From the NCBI RefSeq assembly GCF_026210795.1, contig NC_089456.1, positions 3,288,501-3,352,500 of the forward strand: DNA of 64,000 nt. The letters are read 5' to 3'. The DNA is from Rhizophagus irregularis (lineage: Eukaryota > Glomeromycota > Glomeromycetes > Glomerales > Glomeraceae). The position numbers were made by a program, and so were the translations under genes. Numbering within the stretch: position 1 is the stretch's first letter; each line of letters begins with the position of its first letter. The notes below the pieces were generated by a model, which did no database searches, was not told the DNA's origin, and saw only the letters and a list, made by a program, of their open reading frames with translations. Positions 36,374 through 49,410 of this stretch are shown here, piece after piece.

Positions 36374-37919
36374 ATGGCTACTCCAAAAGTACCAATAGTT
36401 AAAGGTCAATATCCAATTCCTTATAGAGATCTTACTGATCAAAAGAAAAAGTTTCGTTCTCATCCTTTGGGTCAATCCTCTTCTTCCTCTTATAATTCCA
36501 TAAGTGAAAATGAGGATTATGAAGATGATGAATACGTTGTTGAAAAGATTCTTTCTCATAAAAATAGACCAGATGTAAATATTTAAAAAAAAATAAAAAA
36601 ATTAAAGAGTTTATTATTATTATTTTATATAATATATTTTTTTAATATTAGGGACGTTTTCAGTATTTCTTGAAGTGGAAAGACTATCCGGATTCCGAAA
36701 ATTCGTGGGAAGATGAGGAAAATATGTAAATATAAAGAATTTTTTTTAAACTTTTTTTTTTTTTAAAAAAAAAATATATATATATATAAATTGAGAATTT
36801 TTTTTTTATCAGTTACGCAACAGACCTTTTGGAAGCATACTGGCGTAATAAATCAACCGCAAGTTCTTCATCATCTAATGGTTATAAAAGATGTGTAACC
36901 TCTTATCCTAAACCTTCTACTAATGGGAAAACGAATGGACTTCAAGTTAAAAGTCAATTTAAAAGACGAGCATCTTTCAACAAGAAGAAATCGTCATCTC
37001 TCACTATTTTTCGTCAATCGAATGGAATCTCCAATCATGTTACTAATTCTTTGTCTAAACCAATTTCAACGACTAATGATTATTCTCTTGTTAAATACAG
37101 AAATGAAGATTCTATGAAATCAAATTCAATTCAAAAGAAAGATAAAATAATTGAAAAGGAAGTATCACCTCAACCCAAAATGCAAAATAAAAATGTTAAT
37201 GATTCTTTGTCCACTAATAAAAATGAGGATCGTGAAATTGCACGTGACGTTTGTGATGTAAATGTTCGAAACTCCATTAAGGATGTTGATGATATTTCTT
37301 CTTCTGAAAGTGAATCCTCTTCCGATAGCGATGTAACACTCAAAGATACCATGGAAATAGATGATGAAAATGTTGAAAATGATGATAAAGCACTGTTGCC
37401 ACAAGATGATCTGGAAGAGGATGAACAAATTTCTAACAAAGGTTCAAAGTCGAAATGTTCAAAAGTTAAACTTGGGCCAAGAAAACCAATAAGTAATAAT
37501 CGTGTTTACGAAAAGGAAATTCTTTATGATGATAAAGGAATGAAAAGTATTATACGTAATATTGATGAAAATTGGGATCCTTATGTCAAAGAAGTTGTTG
37601 CTATTGAACCTCATGATAAACTACCGAATGTACTTTGGATTTATATTTCATGGTAAGCTAATGAAAATGATACAAGAAAGAAATCAAAATAAATTTAACG
37701 ATAAATTTTTTTTTAGGAGAGGTGGTTTCACATCAGTTCATCTTAGTACGGAAGTCAATAAATTATGTCCACAAAGTGTAAGTAATAAAACATTTATTAT
37801 AATGATTTTTTGGTAATAAACATAACATTCTATACATTTAATAATAGATAATTCAGTATTATGAAAAACGCATTGTCTTTAAAGGCAGTCTTAATTATAA
37901 GAATCTAACCGGACAATAA
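36374..37919 (+). CDS. HP1/Swi6-like heterochromatin protein (chromodomain plus chromoshadow domain)
   Basis: Five exons, 36374-36574, 36652-36725, 36813-37652, 37717-37777 and 37848-37919, give 415 residues with all junctions in frame. The chromodomain (about 53-102) reads EYVVEKILSHKNRPDGRFQY, FLKWKDYP and SWEDEENIYATDLLEAYW; Tyr54 and the two later Trp residues fit the methyl-lysine cage that binds H3K9me. A long Ser/Lys-rich and acidic hinge follows (about 105-320), with nucleic-acid-binding-type basic clusters. The C-terminal part (about 322-410), with ISWRGGFTSV, KLCPQSIIQYYEKRIVF, matches the chromoshadow dimerisation domain. It likely acts in nuclear heterochromatin and silencing of repeats, apt in a transposon-dense genome. 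The hinge is longer than in animal HP1 and similar to Swi6. Confidence 0.9.
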
Positions 37920-38519
37920 AATAGGAAAATTTCGAATTTTTCGATATAGATGATATAGAAGGGAGTATGTGTCATATATTCTGGTTTTGCTACATTTATA
38001 TTTTATGTATATAATGTATATATATTATAGCTTATTTTAATTCACTTGTGGAAGTAAAAATATGTTAACAAATTTTGCTAAAAAGACAATATGAATTAAC
38101 TTTAGGCATTAGATTTTTGAAGAATATCGAGTTATTTTTAGGAATATTAAAATAATTTTTTTGACAATTATGAATGAGATTACACATAATGATTGCAAAC
38201 ATTCTGCAAGAACAGTTTTAAGATGAATAAAATTTTAATATTTATATGGATTATAACATTAACTTTTGAGACAAACTTACAAACTTAGTCTTTTGCAGCT
38301 GCACTTTTTTTTCAAATTTTCTTAACAACTTTGCTTTGCATAGCTTTTTAGCCTTAGAAGAACATCCAAAGATTGCGAGAGGTATCGGAAAATGCTAGAT
38401 CGTATCGCAATTTTCTTGTACTATAATTTTACACGGAATATTTGATTTTCGCGCATATATTTTTTATAATATTGTTCGATTATTATAAAATGACTATATT
38501 GAGATCTTTAGTGTGCTGT
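37920..38519. other. 3' UTR and intergenic DNA
   Basis: No gene or clear repeat between the HP1-like gene and the element at 38528. Confidence 0.45.
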
Positions 38520-38527
38520 GTGCATCC

Positions 38528-39521
38528 TAGTGCTTCGATCCGGATGAAAACCGTCATCCGGGTTACACAAAAAAAGGACCCGGATTTTATCCGGATCAAT
38601 CCGGATTCTAATCCGGGTCAAATAATCCGGATAGAAACCGGAATCCGGATTGGATTTACAACTGATCGGCAATAATTCTGGCCAGAATTCATAACGCCGG
38701 CCGGAATTACAACTTTAAAAATATCATTTTTCCTAATAAATCAGGATCTAATGAATTTCTTTTCCAAAGTGTAATATGCAAACTATGGAATATATTAATG
38801 TATTTCCTCCAGACTTAGATGTGGAAAAAGAAGACTTTATAGAGGAATTTTTGCCTGAATTTGAATCAGAAGAATAGTAAAAATTAATTTTTTTATTTTG
38901 TAATTTTTTTTTTAAATACTCTAACAATTTAGCAAAATTTTTTATTTTTAAAAATTTTTTTTTATCTTCATATTTGAATTGAAAAAGGTGTATTTTTTAC
39001 ATTTTTAAAGTTAATAAAATAAAGAACATTTAAATATATTTTACATTTAAAAAAAAACTATTTTACAGTTCTTTTCTAATTAGTCAGAACTGTTTTCGCG
39101 CAATAACTCGCTATCCAGTGATCGTAAAAAAATGATTAATGGATCATTAGAATCCACTCATAGAGAGCTTTCGAATGGTACCAAAATAACCTTTCTAGCA
39201 TCAATAGATGGCGAGTTATTCATGTAAATATTTTAAAAATTATCTCATCATCTATCGAAGCTAGAAAGCTCATTTTAGTACCATTCGAATGCTCTCGATG
39301 CGACGATTCCAATGAGCCATTAATCGTCTTTCTACGATTACTGGATGGCGATATATTGCGCGAATATAGTAAATATATATGAAAACTCATCCGGATTCCG
39401 GTTCAAACCGGATATTTTCCATCCGGATCAAAATCCGGGTCAAAATCCGGATATCCGGATAAAAAAAAATCCGGATTCATCCGGATTCATCCGGATGAGA
39501 CAGAAACGGATCGAAGCACTA
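38528..39521. mobile_element. 994-bp hAT-like element rich in ATCCGG words
   Basis: Terminal repeats TAGTGCTTCGATCCG and CGGATCGAAGCACTA, with exact 8-bp duplication GTGCATCC at 38520-38527 and 39522-39529. Both sub-terminal regions are packed with ATCCGGAT, CCGGGTCA and related words (at least a dozen on each side), a typical arrangement for transposase-binding sites. No transposase frame remains. A separate palindromic element sits inside at about 39095-39365. Confidence 0.88.
39095..39365. mobile_element. About 270-bp palindromic element nested inside the 994-bp element
   Basis: The left arm GCGCAATAACTCGCTATCCA pairs with the inverse of the right end (GCGCAATATATCGCCATCCA), continuing through TAATGGATCATTAGAATC and GCTTTCGAATGGTACCAAAA. 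Word order matches the inner arms of the 403-864 element (CCAGTGATC, AAAAAAATGA, GCTCATTGGAATC, GGTAGTAAAAT), so the two are related. Confidence 0.75.
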
Positions 39522-39529
39522 GTGCATCC

Positions 39530-39967
39530 AGTGTTAATTGACAATTATCATACTTCACAAATAAGATGAGTAACAAAAATTCAAGAGCATTTAAACATTT
39601 TACCAAGTCATTATAACCTTGTTAACTTGAAAAAATATTTCATGCTTGTAACTTTATCAATCTTAAAATTAACATGTAAATAACCAACGATTGAAAAATC
39701 TCTTTAAATTATCATCAATACTATTTAAATCAATTCTTCAAATCATTTAAATCATTTTGAAAACGAATTAAATGTCGGTGATTAAATGGCATTATTGGCA
39801 ATGTACTGTATGCACTCTTATTTCAGTGATTGTAAACGTTAATAATCCTAACAATTCCCAGTTCGCGGAGCGATCCTAGAGGAGTTTGAGATTTGTACAA
39901 CCAATCAAATTGACCAAAATTAATCTTTATAAAAAAAAAAATTAAAAATTCAATTTTTTTTTTTAAA
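39530..39967. other. Intergenic DNA and promoter of the NDUFAF7 gene
   Basis: No gene seen; an A/T run directly precedes the start codon. Confidence 0.4.
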
Positions 39968-41863
<1,896 letters not shown>

Positions 41864-42296
41864 TTTTTTTTAAAAATTTTGCCAATGTACAGAAAATTCA
41901 AAAACGATGCACAAAATCTTAATTATTTTTCCCTCCTTTTCGTCTCTCATATTATTAAAACAGTAAAATAAAGAGCTATTAAACTATAATGATTGATAAA
42001 GTACTTTTTCTTCCATATTATATATATACATGCAAATTACTTTTCTATATAATTTTTGCATATGATTATAAAATTTTTTCCTCCTTGAAAAAATAAGAAG
42101 TTATGAAACATGAATCTTATTTTCTGAAGTGAACGGGTGATATTAGGATTAAATAAATATTATCTTGGAAATTTTGTGAATTAATTTTTTTTTTTTACTA
42201 ATTACATACATCAAAAAATAATAATTTGTATTGTATTTTAAACTTACCGTCATAGACCAAAATATATATATATAATATATATAACATATGACTGAA
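41864..42296. other. Convergent intergenic spacer
   Basis: 3' UTRs of two convergent genes; (TA)n near 42263-42290. No gene. Confidence 0.4.
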
Positions 42297-44263
42297 TCAT
42301 TTAGAAAGACAAGTATTTGACAATATGTTTGCCACTGAATAATCATAATCTAACCTGATTACCAATTTCAGAGCCCTGCCTTCTGCTCGACGATAAAACA
42401 TTGAAGGTGTATCACTATCGTGAGTTGCCGTTGGAACAAAAGCATGATAACCTGAATGAAGTGGTACATATGTTTGTCCGCCGCCATTATAGGATGTTAC
42501 CGTATGATTACTTCCACCAAAAGGACTGGAATGAGCTGTCGAGTAGGGATGACCTTGCATAGATGATGGTTGATTAGATGTAACAGAATTATTGTTTGTC
42601 CTAAATGTTACTCCTAAAGGAATTCCATTAAAAAAATTGGATGAACCTCCTGCATATCCAGTTATTGTATGTGACCCATATCCTTGTGATTGATTAATAA
42701 ATGGTGTAGTACCGTAACCAAAACCAACATTTTGATTGCTACCAAATTGTCCATTTGCATTGTTGTTTGTTTGATTAACATTGAAAGTTGAACCATATTG
42801 TCCAAAATGATTGTTTGTTCCACTTCCGAATGGTCCACTACCTATTGAATGATTTCCACCATCGCCAAATGGTGAAGTAAGCGAAGAACTATTTCCTGAT
42901 AGTCGATTGGTGCCAAACTGAGTTCCATTACCTGTTGCTTGATTTCCTCCACCAACGAATGGTCCGTTAACAGCTGGTCCATCTCCTGTTGCTTGATTTC
43001 CACTAAACGGGGGAGGACCAGGCGCTTGTCCATTCACATTTGTCGAATTTCCTCCAAATTGTTGTCCGTTAACTGATGTTCGATCCCCGTTGAAGTTTGG
43101 ACCATTTACAACATTTGTTTGACTTCCTCCAAATGTTTGTACATTACCGTCCGCTTGATTAGCACCAAATCCAAGTGGCGTTTGAGAAACGCCAAAATTA
43201 GTTCCTTGACCTCCAACCGCTTGGCTTATACTATTAGAATTAAACCCATTAGTGTTATTACCAAATAATCTAGTGATGCCATTTACATCATGTGCAACGT
43301 TATTTAAATTGTTTTGTTGGTTATTATTTTGATTAAATGTAGGCCACGATGAAACTGTGGATGTATTATTGTTTGCATTTATTATATGTTGAAAAGTCAT
43401 CATATTTGGCTGTGACATCCTGCTTATGCCACCATTAAATCCCATATTATTAAACGAATTATTTAAGAAACTGTGATTATGTGATTGATACGGGGACATT
43501 AATGCACCATATCCTCTTCTTGGTTTACAATTATAAAATTCACATCTCCATGAAAATTCTGGAATTTCTGATTTAATATGTCTTTCTATTGCATCTCCAA
43601 AATGTCGTAATATAACAAAACCAACCATATTAAATGGTTTCATAATGTCTGCTATTATCTCACTTTGACCTTGTGCTGGATACCACTCTAATTCTTCAAT
43701 GGTTCCAAAATCAGTTATAGCCATTTGAATTTCAGTTTGAAGTTGATTTATAGCTATATGAACAACTTTTTTAAGAGCTGCTACAAACGCATCAACTTTA
43801 GAAGCTACTGTAAGTTCTCCTGAAGTAACAGCAGCATCTTTAATTGGTAATTGGAAATAATCAATTTCTTGGTCAAGTTCTTCACGAGTCACTGCTACAA
43901 GATTTTTCTCTGCTCGATCGCTCCACAATATTTTTCCATTTCGATAAAATTCAAGAATATATCGAAATGCATACCCATTTCTATCAATAAAATATTCATT
44001 ACCATTTTTTGGATGCAACATTTCTCTATTTCGTTCTTGAAACATTGTGCCAAGTAAAGTGTCGGGAAATGCGGTCAATGTTGAAGGATATGTCTCGTAC
44101 TAAAATTAAAACATCGATTTTGTTGTAATTTAGATCAAATTAATCAAAATAAATAAATATTATTATAAAATCAAACCTTTACTCCTCCAACGTTGAGGAT
44201 AATTGTCTCCTCACGGGCAAACATGGTTTCGTTTTCCCTATTGGGGCTTATTTGTGAAGTCAT
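42297..44263 (-). CDS. BTB/POZ (T1, KCTD-like) protein with Asn/Gly/Phe-rich low-complexity tail
   Basis: Two exons, 44263-44177 and 44099-42297, phase 0, giving 629 residues. The T1-type BTB domain spans about 20-95: ILNVGGVKYETYPSTLTAFP across the splice, then FIDRNGYAFRYILEFYRNGK and LDQEIDYFQLP. The next 120 residues form a helical region with the motif CEFYNCKPRRGYG. From about residue 215 to 540 the chain is dominated by Asn, Gly, Gln, Ser, with many FG and FGGN words and repeated GNQATGNG-type units, a disordered, prion-like composition. The C-terminus RAEGRALKLVIRLDYDYSVA is again ordered. KCTD/T1 proteins commonly act as cullin-3 adaptors or oligomerisation modules; which applies here is unknown. 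Confidence 0.88.
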
Positions 44264-44934
44264 ATATATATGGTTTATATGTTAAAAATTAGAAAAAAAA
44301 AATAAAAACTAGGACAAATAATAACATGACGAAAATAACGAAAAAAGGGGGTAAAAAATTAATTAGTTTAAATATTACTTTGAAAGTTTAAACCTTAATT
44401 TAAGTAATAATAAAAATCCATTTCGTAATTGAAACGAACCTTTAGAGAAATACTGTTTTAGCCGCAGTATTTATTAAAAAAGTTTTTTTTTTTAAAAGTA
44501 TTATAATAGACCGTCATATTTATGCAATAATAAAGAAAAAAAAACTTTTAAAAATACCACGAGATTACCTCAAAATCAAGGTTCAAAAAAAAATGAATAC
44601 AGGTGTATAATACGTAGTAAATGAAAGAAAGTTATCTTTTTTTTTAACCACAATTTTTTGCGTAAAAAAAAAGGTCCCACTTTATATTCAGCTAATCGAA
44701 AATTTCCGCCAACTTTATGCCGAATTTATATTTTATAGCTCTGTGTCACAAAGCACAAAAATTCGACGCCTTTACATGACATAACGCGTATTTTGGCTTT
44801 TTTTTTTTACATCTAATACACTGTATTTAATATGTCAACTCCAAGTAATTCTGGTATGTAAAATGTTATATAAACAAAATTCAGCCTAGTCAGGTTAAAA
44901 AATCTTTCCTTCTCAAATAATTATTTTGTAATTT
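44264..44934. promoter_or_regulatory. Divergent intergenic region between BTB and GCIP-like genes
   Basis: Head-to-head spacer with both promoters. At 44834 an ATG begins a 22-nt frame followed by a good GTATGT donor, but no downstream acceptor joins it in frame to the next gene, so it was not used. Confidence 0.45.
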
Positions 44935-46147
44935 ATGTTTAATGACAAAGATGTTCAGGCAAAATTACGTGCGTTAGTTGATATGTTAGTTGGATATTTA
45001 AAAGAGACTAATAGTCCTAAAACATTACAAAGCCATGAAAATGTTGATGGTGAAGCTATTGTAAACGATCTTGGTATGTTAATTCCGCCCTTTTTATGCA
45101 TTGAAATTAAATTGCTGATTTTTTTCTATTTACTTTTGATTTTTAGGTAAATTAGGAATAATTCTTGCAGATAATGCAACAAAGGTGAAAGAAAATATAG
45201 CAATGATTCTGTTACATTTTTATTTCATTTTTATTTTAATAGGAAAATTAATTTAAAAAACTTTTTTTTTAAAGGTAACAATTGCTTGCAAACCTCCGTG
45301 CATACCAATATCAGCTATACCAACAATTGAAGCTATGGGAGAAACATTATTTCGTATAAGTGGATATATTGAATCAATACCAATATCAACGGGGAAAACT
45401 TTAATTCAAATAATAAAATCAACAACAGAAGAAATTCTTTTCGATTCAGCAGCATTAGCAAACTCATTTTTGGATGAACCTGTAGATCCAAGTATTATAA
45501 CATCAAAAGGGTATCTTATTTCGACTGGAGTTGTATGGGAAGCGTGTGATCGATTTAATAATTTACCAAAAAGTAATAAACAAGCTGTTATAACTAAATG
45601 GGAAGAAAGGTTAGAATTATTGAAGGATGCTATTTTAGAAATCAAAAAATTATTAGATCAAGAGGATAATCAGGGAGATGAAGACGATGGTTGGGATGAG
45701 ATATTTGGCGAATCTATTAATGTAACATTATCAACGAAAGAAAAAGAAATTGTTGAATTATCTTTAAAATTATTTGATTTGGTGAAGAGACTTTTCAACA
45801 AAACGTTGAAAAGATATATAGTACCTTTGGATTTACCAACATATAATTCATCAAATGAAAAAGAAGAAACTGATGGAAATAGATCATTAACAAAGATTAA
45901 TCAGACACTTGATCAATATATGGATTTATGTAAATTGATTTCCGATGCTGCAGATGAATTGGGAACAAGTTTGTATCCTCCTCAAGATTCAATGGCTATA
46001 GAATCAAAAGTTAATGATATTTCTTTACATTCTCAGGAATTGATAAAGGTAATTTTACCTTTTGCTTCCCAAGAGGATGTTAATTGGTTTAACGCTTGTG
46101 ATACACAATTTAAAAATATTTTAGCAGCCTATCATAAAGAAGAATAA
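44935..46147 (+). CDS. Cyclin-D1-binding protein 1 (GCIP)-like protein
   Basis: Exons 44935-45073, 45147-45184 and 45275-46147 give 349 residues; donors GTATGT and GTGAAA. An in-frame stop lies just before the first ATG, so 44935 is the likely start unless a missed 5' exon exists. The protein is almost all helical and shows GCIP-family marks: LRALVDMLVGYLKE near the N-terminus, an acidic DDGWDEIFGESIN loop (about 230-242), LSTKEKEIVELSLKLFDLVK and a C-terminal DNTQF-like ACDTQFKNILAAY. In animals GCIP/CCNDBP1 binds cyclin D and HLH proteins as a negative regulator; a fungal role is not established. Confidence 0.82.
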
Positions 46148-46208
46148 TGAAAATACTTCACGTGTGCATGTATATTATCACTATCACGTGTGCATACCTC
46201 ACGTAATA

Positions 46209-46917
46209 CCTAGGGGATAGATAAATAAACGGGGGGACAACTCAGGGTTACACATATTTATGATCACAAGACAGAACTGAAGTCACATAAAATTGGTTAC
46301 ACAAAAAAAAATCCATATTAAATTTCGCAAAATTTTTAGTTTTTTTTATTTTTCTCAGCACACATACATAGAAGAGCAGCTGATGTTAAGAGTTAAGGTT
46401 GTGCGTGCTAGCTCTATACAAGCGAAGTTTTTTTATCCAAATATGACCACTGGTTGCTTTGTTCTTAGTTTTTATATGTTTTTACCACTTGATAATAGAA
46501 AGTTAGAAAATTAAACTTTTTTTTTACAAGATCTTAATAAAAAAATTATAAATATTTTTATCTAAAACATTTAAAAATAGTGTTTACTTCCTTTATTGTG
46601 TATTATTTTCAAGTATATAATAAAATTTTATATAATTTTGAGGTACTTAAAGTAGCTGATGCTAAATATCTTAAGAACTAGAAACGCGAAGGCGATAAAA
46701 TTCACATCATGTATAGCTTCGCAATGTGCCGTCATGGTGTGATTGTATCATATCGTAATTATCACTTTTTTATTAAAATAAGACCATTGGGATTTTCAGA
46801 TTTTTCGCACATCTATAGTAAACTATAGTAATTTATATATGGCTTCAGTTCAATCCGTGATCCATATATTTGTGTAACCACGAGTTGTCCCCCCCGTTTA
46901 TTTATCTATCCCCTAGG
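46209..46917. mobile_element. 709-bp inverted-repeat element with TAATA target duplication
   Basis: The arms of about 90 bp begin CCTAGGGGATAGATAAATAA and continue with CGGGGGGACAACTC, GGTTACACA and GAACTGAAG in both orientations. TAATA lies at 46204-46208 and 46918-46922. The interior shows no transposase. Superfamily not assigned. Confidence 0.8.
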
Positions 46918-46922
46918 TAATA

Positions 46923-47884
46923 CATAGACATAGGTAATACGCCAACTTGTAACATTCACGTGACACACGTGACATAGAATATTAATTAATCAAATAAATC
47001 ACGACCAAAGATGTATATTTTAATTTTATTTTTTAACATTTTTTTATCAAGTCTACTGTAGTAAATACGTAATGCTCAAAAATAAAATGAACTTTGATAT
47101 ACCGAATGATATATTTCTCGGTGTTCAATATTGTAATTTATGTAATAGAAAAATCGAGTTATGTAGTAGTTTGCACATTATTAACTCGTATCACGTGTTA
47201 CATATCAGTTTACTAATTGCGAGACTTTTGCCCTTTTGTCTTCAACATTGGACAGGAGATGTTTGTTTGTTCTCGGATGGAAGAGTATATTTGTAGTTTT
47301 GATCCTTTTTTGTTTTTGTTGGTTTATTTGATTTATTTAGATTGGTAATCCCTACGGTACATAAGTGCCCGAAAGATCCATTCACTTTTTCAATATTTTC
47401 AAACATAATATTTTCAGCAGTAGTGTAAAAACTTTGTGATGTTTTTTTTATTTGTCAGCAAAGGAGTTTTTAATATTGAATTAGTTTAATTCTTTATATT
47501 TATCTATTTAGAAATTTTTTATATCCAATTATAATACACAATAAACGGTTTACGCGCTTTTTTATAATTGAGACTACTGTAGTTCTATTAGTGTACTGAT
47601 CATCAATTTCTTAATGAATAAGCTTAAAGCTTGCTTTTATATAATGACACGAAAAATAAACTTTTATTAATACATTTATAACAATTCATTACATCTCTAT
47701 TATTAATAAACTTTTGCGAGCATGGAAAAAAACCCCATAAAAAGAATCCAAATTCTGAAAAAATGATTACGACGAAATTCAACACTTTTCATTCTCTATT
47801 GATCATTTCTTTGCATAAGTGCTTCCTTTATTCTCTCAAAAAACACTAAAGTTCTAAAATCCGCAAAATTTCTATATTTTAACC
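46923..47884. other. Intergenic DNA, no supported gene
   Basis: A CACGTGACACACGTGACAT motif lies at 46957-46976, just outside the element. The 74-codon frame at 47072 has no family features. The end of the region is the promoter of the TFIIS-domain gene. Confidence 0.45.
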
Positions 47885-48567
47885 ATGCCACGCAGGATAT
47901 CAAAAAAACAAGTAAAGCAAGAGATTTACTTCAAACCTGTTAGAAAATCAACAAGTACTGTTGCTGACTGTCAGCCAGCATTGACAATTACAGGACCGGA
48001 TCTTCCCATTAAATACTTATATACCGGAAACGGTATCCGGGATAACTGTAAAATAATTTATAATTATTTATTAGTTGTTTGTTATTTTAATCTAACTTTA
48101 TAAAATTCATTTTAGGTTTAAAATTATTTTATCAATCATTGCTGGATGCGTGTAATGAAAGAGACAACGAGATAACACGACTTAATATGGCAGAACTTGC
48201 TAAGAAGATCGAAGAAAGTATTTTTACTAACACTGGATCAAGTCCTTATGATGTTAAATATAAAACGTGTTGTAGAAGTAAGCTTTGGAATCTACGAGAC
48301 AAGAGAAACTCTGAATTTGTAAATAAAGTTATTAGCGGAACTATCAAAGCTGAAGACGTTTACAAATTGACGGGAGATGAAATGCTTTCTCACGAAAAAT
48401 ATTATCAAAAGCAATCAGAAATAAGGAGGATGGTTGAAAATTGTGTCAGATACGAATCAGATTTAGTACCAATGAAACTTGAGTCAGACGGTTCATTGAG
48501 TTCTTGCATGTCTGGAGGTAGTGGAGGGACTGTTTGGGTTTCCCGTAATATGCTTGATAAATCTTAG
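47885..48567 (+). CDS. TFIIS central-domain protein without the zinc ribbon
   Basis: Two exons, 47885-48047 and 48116-48567, phase 1, give 204 residues. Residues about 55-170 match the TFIIS middle domain: the AELAKKIEESIF helix, YDVKYKTCCRSKLWNLRDKR, NSEFVNKVISGTI, VYKLTGDEMLS and a closing helix with QKQSEIRRMVENC. The N-terminal LW/TND domain and the C-terminal zinc ribbon with its catalytic RSADE loop are absent, so it cannot stimulate transcript cleavage as TFIIS does. It may bind RNA polymerase II through the middle domain, as Bye1/PHF3-type proteins do, or be a decayed duplicate. The open frame is clean and ends in a Ser/Gly-rich tail. Confidence 0.8.
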
Positions 48568-49410
48568 TGTTTTATATGATTAGTAATGGTCTAATTAATA
48601 GATGTTGCATATTAATTATATAGCATATACTTAGACTCATTGAAAATTAGATGCTGTAATAATATTTGTTATTTAATAATATAATATAATATACACAATA
48701 TGGCTTAATAATTGCAAGAAAAATATCACATACCCTATTCTTCCTTTTTTTTATCTTTGTTGCTCTGATTTGAAAGAAGGATAAAAATAATATATTCAAC
48801 ACATAAAACAGTATTAATTTTCGGAGTTAAAATGTATTTCATTGATTTAAAAATTACGCTACCTGTTAAAAGTAATTAAATACTGATGATTGGCTTTCGC
48901 GTAACGACTGAACCGGTTCCTCGTGTTACAATTCAGTGATTGGACAATTTACTATCCGCAGTATGGATAGTCAATAAATCATTTATCTGACGAAAAGAAA
49001 TAAACTTAGCATTTTTTTTCACAAATTTTCTACCATGCCAAAAAATATTTTAAACATAAAGAAATTATTCGATAAAACCTCAAAAGGTTAGTTTTGTTAT
49101 TTTTAAGCATATTCTTTTGTTAGTTTAGAACTAAAATAATTGCCTTGATAGATAAAAATTTAGAGAACTTTAGTAAAACCTCTGTAGACATTCTCCATAA
49201 GGCTGAACTAAATTGATTTTCTGTTTAACAAAATTCCCCTCTCAAAAATTCTAAGTTTATATAAGCATTAAAAAAGGAAAATCATCAATTTTTAATTTTC
49301 CCTCAAAAATTTTGATTTTATGAAACAGAAGTATTTACAAAGTAGGTTAAGCGTGTCTCACTTGTTTGAAAACTATTTATCAGTTCAGCCTATCTCACTA
49401 GTTTGAAAAC
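48568..49410. other. Intergenic DNA before the kinase pseudogene
   Basis: At 49034 an ATG opens a short Lys-rich frame ending in a GGTTAG donor-like site, possibly the first exon of the pseudogene that follows. No other feature. Confidence 0.4.

Noticed and set aside
37165-37439. Two minus-strand frames under the HP1-like gene
   Set aside because: Antisense of the Ser/Glu/Asp-rich hinge, which by codon composition leaves reverse frames open.
44834-44855. Possible first exon of the GCIP-like gene (ATG plus GTATGT donor)
   Set aside because: Phase 1; no acceptor before the next exon restores the frame without a stop.
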